This document shows, piece after piece, positions 56,001 through 64,000 of a stretch of 64,000 nucleotides of DNA (the stretch's first letter is position 1; each line of letters begins with the position of its first letter). Source of the DNA: Epichloe hybrida (Eukaryota > Ascomycota > Sordariomycetes > Hypocreales > Clavicipitaceae). The notes under the pieces were generated by a model. That model saw only the letters and a program-made list of their open reading frames with translations. It had not been told where the DNA came from and searched no databases. Location: positions 2,232,001-2,296,000 of the forward strand of contig JAFEKR010000007.1 of the NCBI GenBank assembly GCA_019022495.1, written 5' to 3'. Made by a program: the position numbers and the translations under genes.

Positions 56001-58673
56001 CTTGTGCATGCCAAAATCCGGTTTGGATTGGCTTTCGGAAGATAGCCGGGATTTTGGCAAGAGGGCGTTCAGACGACCAGCGAACTCGACAAAAACAGCG
56101 GTCGGGGTTACATTTCTCACAAATCCGGGCACAACGGCGCCTTCCTTGGCGTCGTCGAAGACCGCGAGTAATTTTCCTTCCTTGGAGGCATCGACGAGGC
56201 TTGGCTTCTGGGTCACAATGATGGCCCTTCGCTGCTCGTTCTTATCCAGAACCATGAGGTTGGACAGAGTCTGGCCGGCAGAAATACGCTTCATGGCATA
56301 CTGGTTCTTCGAGGCCGACTTGTCGGTGAGGTGTCCAACGGGCAGGATAGCCTTCAATCGACTGTCGGCGAGTTCGACGAAGACATGGTCCTCCGTCTTT
56401 TGGGTGACTTTTGCGGCGACCAGATCGCCAACCTTGAGGTTTTTGAGGGCAGTTTGCTTGTCCAACCCAAAAGCCCCGGGATCCTTGCAGGAAACAATGA
56501 GCCGGCGCTGTTCAGGATCTACGTCAAGAACGTGAACACTGACGACCTGGCCAACGCGGAAATGCTCAGTAGGGTCACGAATGTAGGCTTCACTCATCTC
56601 AGAGATGGGCAAGAAACCCTTGAGGGAGCCATAGAACTGAATGTGGGCACCATTTGACTGAAGCTTGATGATGGTTCCGGGGGCCTGCATGCCAACGACT
56701 GCATCTTCATAAGATTTGATGACTGGCGCGTCAGAGTTGACGAGTGTCTTTTTGAGGGTAAGTCGGATCTGCTTTCTTGATGGGTTGCTGGAGAGAACTC
56801 GCGCCTTAACCTTCATGCCCTCTCGGAACTTCTTCTCGGGGTGTTGTAGCTTAATGTCAGAGAGGTGACGCTCGGCAACAAAGCCAGTTATTCCTTCGGC
56901 AATCTTCAAGATCAATCCACTGACACCTTCCTCTTTGATGACCAGCTTCTCGATCTCGCATGTCATGACTGCACCCACAGGAACATCTTCAAGACGAATG
57001 TACTCCTGTTCGAGGATGCTCTTTTCAAAGGACAGATGGAAAACACCATCTACTTCACTGTAGCCAATAACGCGGCCCTTGTGAACTGAGTCCACCTGAT
57101 ATGGCCCACTGGCATCATACAGAGCGTCGATTTTGCCATCCTTGACTCGTGAAATGTGGACGAATCCAGAGAGCCCTGCAATGCCGACATCGACGAAAAG
57201 ACCAATCTCAGACTCGACGTGCTTGATGGTACACTTTTCGACCAATGATGATATAGGCAGCACTTCGGTAGGAAGCTTCTTGGTCTCCCTGGCAGGGTGT
57301 TTTCGCGAGAGCGATGTAATGTGTGTGAGCAGGGAGATGCCAAGTTTGGGCTCCTTTGCGGCGGGGAAATTGCAAATTACTCTTGCTTTGACCTTGGACC
57401 CAATCTTGTAGGCAGACTCGAGGTTAGTGTTGTTGGGACCAACTCCCGAGTGAATTAGGTCGGCAGTGACATCTAGGTGGCCGAGAACCTTGCCTGCAAG
57501 GCCACGTCTATCCGTGTTGGTGACAATGACGTTGACTGTTGTACCCGGCAGGAAGGTGTTGATCGTGGTAGCCTCCGCAGGCACATTATTGACGTTGCCG
57601 AGCTTCTTCTGTAGCAACGATAGCTGGGCTACATTGCCATTGGAACCTTTGCTAGTGACGTGGCAGAGAAAAACAGCACCTTCTTGGAGGCTAGCCTGGT
57701 CAATCGTGGAATCGATCTCGCCATTAGGTAAGAAAGCACGGAGATCAGGAATTCCGACATCCATGACACAACCACGATCTTCGACACTGATGATGGATGC
57801 CATGACGGTGCTGTTGGCAACCACATCATCTTTGGTCAAACCCGAGTTTGTCTCGGACGGCCTGAGAGAGAGCTCGATCTTTCGCCTGTGTTTGCCTACA
57901 ACTGACTCGTCCATGGTAGAAACGACGTATGCTCGCAAGTACTGGCCAATCGAAAACACGGATTTGAGGTCGACATCGGTTTCGTCATGGTCGTCGTCTT
58001 GGTCTTCGTCGTCATCGTCTTGCTGCGCGGCATCTTCCTGTAGTCGGTTGGTCAATTGCTCGGAAACGGCAACTATCGATACATGGCCAGTAAGGTTGTT
58101 TGGCAGGGCAACTTCCAGGTCCATATCATTTATCCTGGTGACCTGTCCGAGGACGAGGGACCCTTTGACGAGTTTCTGTGCGGCAGCGTTAGTTGTATTT
58201 AGCACCCTTGCGATGACCGTTCTCGATGTGAAATTTACCTTGAAGCTAAGACTGTCAACTTTTACGGAGTCCTCGATATCTTGCTTTTCGGAGCCCTTCT
58301 TGCCTCCCTTTGTGGATGCCTTCCTCTTCTTCTGTAGCGGCTTCTTTTGTGTCTTGCCACCGCTCGTCTCAAACTCTTCTTCACGACGTGCGTCGGCCCT
58401 GGCTTCCAATTGAATTTGTTTTTGTTCCAATGGCGTGAGAACACTCCCACCACCTCGAGGAAAGATGGGCTCTTCATCCTTCAACAAGGAGACGGCTGGG
58501 GCTTTGGGGCGGTCGACGCTGGACTCGGCAGTCTTGCTGGATTGCTTGCCCGCCTTTGCGGCTTTGTTCGCTGCGGGAGCGTCTGGTTTTGAAGGTCGAC
58601 CCTCTCTGGAATTTCTGGCGGATTTTGCAGGAGGTTGGCCTCCAGGCGCATCCTTGCGCTTGAGATTGCTCAT
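53049..58673 (-). CDS. rrp5: rRNA biogenesis protein RRP5
   Basis: Two exons (58673-53703 and 53600-53049; intron 53601-53702, GTGAGT...AAAG with a GCTAAC branch site) give 1840 aa, close to other mould RRP5 proteins. After a basic N-terminus (MSNLKRKDAPGG), residues about 150-1400 form a long series of S1 RNA-binding repeats, readable by recurrent G-x-V-x-G and D-V/G-x-S/G-G-F-V/L motifs (VDVGIAGLSGFVHISRVKDG, HIQFYGSLKGFLPISEMSEA). Next come acidic runs of Asp/Glu. The last about 300 residues are HAT/TPR-like helices (LWIAYMAFQMQVSELPKARE, VWTNYAHFLF). Rrp5 is a nucleolar factor that binds pre-rRNA around sites A0-A3 and links 40S and 60S assembly. I chose ATG 58673 because upstream in-frame sequence is lysine-run leader. 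Unspliced reading ends just inside the intron. Confidence 0.96.
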
Positions 58674-59089
58674 GGTGAGGAATGGCGGCGAAAACTGTGA
58701 CGCCGTACCTTGAGTCTTAAACTGCAGAAATTCCCGACCATCAAGTTGGTCTGTATGTCTGCTGGGGTCGGATGGATTTTTTTTTTTTCTTGCGGGAGGC
58801 TGATAAGCGATAACGATAGAGATGGGCAATCAGGGACGGGGGCGCGAGGGCACCAAGGTGTGGCGCAGGCTGGTGGGGCGCTGCACATGTTAAGGCTGGC
58901 AGGAACTTAGTGGTGATCAGCACTCGACTTCAGCACTGGACTTCAGCACTCGAGGCACTGCACTGCCGTTGCATGCCAGTCCAGTGGCACGCATGTCATG
59001 TCACCACGTTGATTGTTGATTCCAAACCACCACCACATCTCTTTCAATTTTGGGCATTACGCTTCAGGGCAACAGGCGTCGTAAACAAG
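58674..59089. promoter_or_regulatory. Divergent promoter of rrp5 and the YML020W-like gene
   Basis: About 416 bp shared between two start codons facing away from each other. It has a T run at 58779-58788 and short direct repeats CACTCGACTTCAGCACTGGACT near 58921. No named transcription-factor site was recognised. Confidence 0.5.
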
Positions 59090-62000
59090 ATGCTCCTTCC
59101 GCGGAAGAGACAGGGTCATAATCCGGCCGCGGCGACAACGGCCGTGAGTCGGGAGCTGGCCCAGACCAGGTCGCATGCACAACCACCACAACCACCACAA
59201 CCACCACAACCACAAGCGGGCTCCGCTACGTCACAGGCGTCACCACAAACGCCGCCCACCAGGTCCCCCCTCCCCATGCCCTTGCCCTTGCCCAGGTCCA
59301 CGTCGACGTTCCCACCCACTCTCACTCTCACGCCCGCATCCAGCCGCGATGGTGAGAAGGCTACATGTATTAAGACGACGACTAGCATCGCCAAGGACCA
59401 CCAGCATGTTGCCTCGGAAGGCCCTATTCCACCATCTCAAATCCCTCCGATCCCGCCAATGCCACCGCCCGTTCCCACGAAGCCTCATGCTGCGGCCCTC
59501 CCCGACACCATAAACCAGAAACAGGTAGGTACGCGTCCGGCATGCTCTATGCCACGAGAATCACAAGAATCACAAGACACAAGAATCCGAGAGCCGGACA
59601 AAGAAGAAGAAAATGGCATTCCTTCGGCAGCCTGCTTTGATCGTTTTTGCTAATCCCCGTGCTCTTCTCATCACAGGTCCGCAAGGCCAAGAGCTGGTAC
59701 GGCCCGTGGCCCAAAACACCGAGGAAAGCCTCCGCCTCGACTTCGGTTGCACGTGAAAACATTCTAGGTGGAACTGTCCGCTCCAGAGCAGCCCCAGATC
59801 TAGGGCGTTTCGAATCAGCCAAGAAGAACGCGGCCGAGACTGCGAGTATTCGCAGCAATTCGCGATCCATATCTTTAGCAAAGGTCCCCGAAGATGGCGG
59901 AATGAGTGTCGGAATCACTACAACCGACGGCACTGTTGACGACACAACCCACGACAAGAAACAAGACACCACAAAATCAGAAGATCCTGCAAAAAGTAGC
60001 AAAGATACGCTTGCAGTCGATGCAGCAAACCCTCCGCCGGACACATCTTCCGAATCCATCACACCTACAGCCCAACAAGGTGCAGCACCTGCGTCAGGTT
60101 GGCTCGGGTGGTGGTCGAAAGCACCGCAGACCACAGAACAACAAGGCACTACGACAATTGCTAAGCCCGACAAGACGGCCGAGCAAACAACAGAAAATCG
60201 ACCGGTCACTCCTCCGGCTCAGGTTGCAGCTCCAGGCTTCGTGCCTCGGGATCCTCCTCCGAGCGCACCTGCTGCGTCATCGACTTGGTTCGGATTTTGG
60301 TCCTCTACAGACGACAAGATGAGGGCACCCGATGCGGAGAAGGATGGCAAGATGAGATCCCAAGGGGAAATTGTGACGCAGGATGCTCCCGAGGCGACTG
60401 CGACTGTTCCGAAGACCTCGGAACAGGCAACCACACCCAAGGCTGGTTCAACATGGGCGTTCTGGTCAAGGGCATCACCCAGCAAAACCGGTATAAAGGG
60501 TTCAACTTCGGAGTCGGGTGAGATGGCCATCATGGGAGACGGGTCTGAAGCGCAACCGAGGAGAATGAACGAAGGCGACGTTTCTGATCATCAGAACAAG
60601 GGCCCCAAACGAGACACCTCATCATGGGATTTTCAGCCAGAGACGAGATCAACGTGGCGGGTAAAGAAGAGAGTACGGCCACTGTCTCAGAATACAGTTG
60701 GGAACTCGGACGCATCGACAGCCGCCAGTGCTGCTGCGCACGAACCTCAGGGACCTCCCCTTCCTCCAGCCAGGGAGCAAAAGCTGTCGGCGCCATCAAC
60801 AAAAGCCGAGTCATCGAGCAATTCCATGGCAGAGTCGGAGTCAGCTTCGAAGCATCCTCCCAACCTGCTACTGCCTTCATTCTCGAGTACATATCGGATG
60901 AAGGAGAATCCATCCATTTTGCAGCAAATTGCCCAGCTGCTGCTACGCACTTCGCAGCCGGCCGCGAACCACGTATTCCGGACCAAAGATCCACCCAAGA
61001 TTCGCAAGGCCATCGCCATCGGCGTACACGGGCTGTTCCCCGCGGCCTTCCTCCGCCCCATGATCGGCCAACCGACGGGAACATCGTTGCGGTTCGCCAA
61101 CCTTTGTGCGGAGGCCATACGCCGGTGGACTGATGCCCACGGTTCGCCAGACTGCGAGATTGAGAAGGTTGCCCTGGAGGGCGAGGGCAGAATCAGCGAT
61201 CGCGTAGATAACCTGTGGAAGCTCATGCTCAACTGGATAGATCACATCCGCAACGCCGACTTCATCATCCTGGCGTGTCATTCACAGGGGGTTCCCGTGA
61301 GCATCATGTTGCTAGAGAAGCTCATCGACCTGGGTATCATCACAGACGCAAAGATTGGTGTCTGCGCCATGGCAGGGGTCGCCCTGGGGCCTTTTCCAGA
61401 GTACAAGTCGAGTATACTCATGGGGTCAGCCGCGGAATTGTGGGATTTCGGAAACCCCCAGAGCGCCAACTCGCAGCGTTTCGAGGCGTCTCTCAAGCGT
61501 GTGCTGGATTACGGAGCTAGGGTGACGTTTATCGGCAGCATCGACGATCAACTTGTGCCCATGGAGGTCAGTCACATTGACAGCCCGCGAAATACAGATG
61601 AGACAAATCTCAATGACCGAACGGGAAGTGCTAACATGAAATTGCCCACATTAGTCCGCCGTATATTCTCCCGCCAGCCATCCATACATTTACCGCGCCG
61701 TCTTCATCGACGGACGCGTCCACGCACCAGACTTCATAGCCCATCTCGTCGGGTTTGCCCTCAAGATACGAAACCTCGGCATCACCGACCACGGTCTGGT
61801 TCGCGAGTTGTCCATGGCGCTGGCCGGATCGTTGTACTCTGGCGAGGGCCACTCACGTCTCTACTACGACCCAGCAGTTTACGATCTCGCCATTTCGCAT
61901 GCTCTCGAGACCACATCCACGCCGAGCCCTGTTCCCTGCGTGGTGGGGAAACCCCGAGAGGGAGGTCTTGCCTCGACGAATCCGTATGTTTTGCCGTGGA

Positions 62001-62152
62001 TCATGCGCGGCATGCTCGAGGAAGACTTTGTGAAGACGGAACTGAGCAGCGAGACGGAAGAGCTACTACGGCAGTTTGACGATTGGAAGCCGTCGAACAA
62101 GGCGTTGAAGGATGTCAAGTACCGATTGGAGGCGGTTCGCTCGAAGCTGTAA
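59090..62152 (+). CDS. YML020W-like alpha/beta-hydrolase-fold protein
   Basis: Three exons (59090-59524, 59677-61566 and 61655-62152; introns GTAGGT...CAG and GTCAGT...TAG with GCTAAC) give 940 aa. The first 440 residues are disordered and Pro/Ser/Thr-rich, with three short Trp motifs (GWLGWWSK, STWFGFWSS, STWAFWSR). From about 590 the protein reads AIAIGVHGLFPAAFLRPMIG, then FIILACHSQGVPVSIMLLEK with S681 in the nucleophile-elbow position (C-H-S-Q-G), and GSIDDQLVPME near the acid loop. This matches the fungal YML020W-type hydrolase domain, also named YMC020W-like. Activity is unknown; a lipase or thioesterase-like reaction is possible since Ser-Asp candidates are present. The last exon begins SAVYSPASHPYIYRAVFIDG. 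The start could be the in-frame ATG at 58910, but that adds low-complexity leader. Confidence 0.85.
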
Positions 62153-62780
62153 TAAGTCCACGTGTCTCGAATTGGCATGTGCCGACTCGCAATATGTCCT
62201 CCTGTTTTTTCATTTGTCCGTTATTTTATTTTTCAACAACTTGAGTAGAAACCATTTTGGTGCTCTGGACAGGCACTTTTCTTACATGATGGTTTGTTTA
62301 CATGGGAGTACCACGGCAGATGCAATAGGTGGGGGGGGGATGGCGTTGGGATAGATGCCAGGGCCGGGCCGGCATAGACGGCATCACATAGATTAGGTAG
62401 CGACCAACACGATGCACGAGCTACGTTAACGCGAATCTACATCTCGGGCATGTCATGAAATACCTCGTGCCACGCATGTATCCAACCTGAACCCGCACAT
62501 TACAATTCTCTTCACCACCACCCCTCTGCGTCTAGTTCCATGCAGTCGATGACCAGAGTGAGTTCAACAAATCGGAACGTGACATGTTGAAACAGTGCGA
62601 TCATGACGCGGAGCACCCACCAATACCATTGTAGATGCAATGTCATGAACGTTGTTCAAGAAACTATTGGTGTGGGTCTCGATATTTTTTTTTTCACACA
62701 CAAATCCCCCATAGTATACATACGGTCCGTCGTGTCGTCCATACAAGCAACAAGGCCTCCGTCCGTCCGTCCGTCCGTCC
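62153..62780. other. Convergent 3' intergenic region
   Basis: No gene. It holds a G run at 62331-62339, a T run near 62685-62694 and a (GTCC)n microsatellite at about 62758-62780, next to the MPP stop codon. Confidence 0.5.
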
Positions 62781-63703
62781 CTAGTTCCTCCTCCCCAGCT
62801 TCCACCCGTCGATCCGATCCTGGATCTGATCCCACGTCATTGAATGGCTCGTCAGCCCATAGGCCTGCGCCTCCTGGACCACGACGGTGGGGGCGCCGCT
62901 CCCGAGACCGGCGTTGGGCACGGATCCGCCCACAACCATGGAGGCCACTCTCCGCAGGTCCCGGACGGTGAGGGACGCGATCTTGGCGCACATTTCCCGG
63001 ACGGGGACCTTGTGCCCGTGGACCTGGACGGAGCGTCCCAGGTCCTCGAGCTCGACCATCCTCGACTCGAGGTTCATGAGGAGGCTGGAGCGGAGCTGGT
63101 TCTTGGCGCGCGAGACCTCGCCGTCCTGGAGGCGGGAGAAGCCCGTGTCGAGGGTAAGGGATCGCAGCTCCTGGCAAATGACGTCGAGCATGGCAGAGGT
63201 GTGGCCCGGCAGGCACGAGGCCGAGATGCCGAAGAGGCCCGAGTCCGTGTACGAGTGGTTGAAGGACGTGCACGACTCGACCCAGCCGTACTGGTTGAGG
63301 ACGTTGGTGTACAGGCGGGAGTACATGCCTTTTTCCGGGGCCGCCGGCGGAGAAGGAGCCGCCTCCGCCGAGGAGCGTCTGCAGCGTGGCGAGCGCGTAG
63401 ATGTCGTCTGAGCCGACGGGGAGGCCCTCAAAGGCGACGTGGATGTGTGTGTAGTTTGTGTTGTTGAGGGAGGGGGCTGGGGGGGCAGGGAGAGAAACCC
63501 GCCTGTGTAGTGGGATGGGAGGCATGTCGTCGGACTTGAGGTACAAGGGCCGACGAAGGCGTTTCGCGGGGCCGACGTGGCAATGGTCTTGAAAAACGGG
63601 GATTCTGGACCTGAGACTGGAGGAGGAGGAGGGGGATGAGGGGGGGTACGGTGGAGGAGGAGGCGATCTGGATGTGGGTGGTGGTGCCGCGGAGGAGTAG
63701 GAA

Positions 63704-63734
<31 letters not shown>

Positions 63735-64000
63735 TCGACGCGAAGGATTCGGCAGCATCAGATGTTTCTGAGCCCGCCGCCGTACAAGGCAGGCTGCTGC
63801 TCTTCATATCTCCGAAGAACTGCTCCGCCAATCCCACCGCCACGCCGTGATCGACACCCGCAAACGCCAGCACCATTCTCTCGGGTCGGTAGAACCTCTC
63901 CCGGTAGTGCATCACGGTGTCTCTCCCAATCTCCGCCAGTCTCTCCTCCGGACACAGCAGCGGGTTCCCCAGGGTGTTGTCCTTGAACGCGGCCGTGTGC
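62781..64000 (-). CDS. Mitochondrial processing peptidase alpha subunit, partial, frame-disrupted
   Basis: C-terminal part of MPP-alpha (Mas2), the M16-family partner that presents presequences to the catalytic beta subunit in the matrix. The gene runs off the window at 64000, and the stop is at 62781-62783. Seen in order: DTVMHYRERFYRPERMVLAF, then a Ser/Pro-rich stretch, SPFFKTIATSA, HYTGGFLSLP, THIHVAFEGLPVGSDDIYAL, the glycine-rich substrate loop [20 protein letters not shown], and NLESRMVELEDLGRSVQVHG. The reading frame changes three times: in the low-complexity stretch (about 63600-63760), at a run of seven G (about 63479-63486) and at TTTTT 63330-63334, where one base too many breaks GKGMYSR. 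All sit in homopolymers or simple repeats, so sequence error is likely in an essential gene; a pseudogene or unseen intron is the alternative. Confidence 0.85.

Noticed and set aside
62656..63330. Alternative C-terminus of MPP-alpha in the shifted frame (Arg/Gly/Pro-rich)
   Set aside because: It is the out-of-frame product of the T5 homopolymer indel; the other frame gives the conserved C-terminus.

Overview
This window is nuclear DNA of a filamentous ascomycete (Pezizomycotina, most likely Sordariomycetes/Hypocreales). The evidence is short GT-AG introns of about 50-100 bp with CTAAC-like branch sites, fungal-specific families (Mdm10, HAM1-type BPI-like protein, PXB/DUF3818 protein, YML020W-like hydrolase, small secreted cysteine-rich proteins) and a large block of repeats mutated in the manner of repeat-induced point mutation (RIP). 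The order is an inference from protein style; no marker here fixes the species.

Layout. 1-1.5 kb: mdm10. 1.8-4.4 kb: a run of broken genes (an Argonaute on the minus strand, then a small MGFD-type protein and a SET-domain protein on the plus strand). 5.8-6.2 kb: a small secreted ten-cysteine protein. 8.4-13.1 kb: accessory-looking genes (an FHA plus Ser/Thr kinase protein, a 61-aa protein and a 500-aa protein of unknown function). 14.1-14.8 kb: two LINE (Tad1-like) remnants. 15.2-16.9 kb: a compact LTR element with one glutamine-rich open frame. 16.98-31.96 kb: a 15-kb, AT-rich, RIP-degraded Ty3/Gypsy element (270-bp LTRs, GGTTA target duplication). A second Ty3/Gypsy element (22254-29364, 217-bp LTRs, TTAAT target duplication) lies inside its reverse transcriptase. 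32.4-32.76 kb: a foldback MITE.

From 34 kb on, the window is mostly housekeeping: a ZIP zinc transporter, ribosomal protein eS19, an intronless protein with a deaminase-like H-V-E / C-x2-C signature, a PXB-DUF3818 protein, a HAM1/TULIP-like lipid-binding protein, COP9 signalosome subunit 5, a five-exon secreted cysteine protein, rRNA biogenesis protein RRP5, a YML020W-like alpha/beta hydrolase and the C-terminal part of the mitochondrial processing peptidase alpha subunit. That last frame is broken at homopolymers, which may be a sequence error.

There is no operon or biosynthetic cluster. Genes are monocistronic, and the shared themes are membrane contact and lipid handling (mdm10, PXB and HAM1 proteins) and ribosome production (eS19, RRP5). 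Exon boundaries were derived by hand from splice consensus, reading-frame continuity and family resemblance. The strongest candidates for something new are the compact LTR element with its Gln-rich C2HC protein, the deaminase-like protein, and the clean-edge/mutated-core RIP pattern of the nested retroelements.
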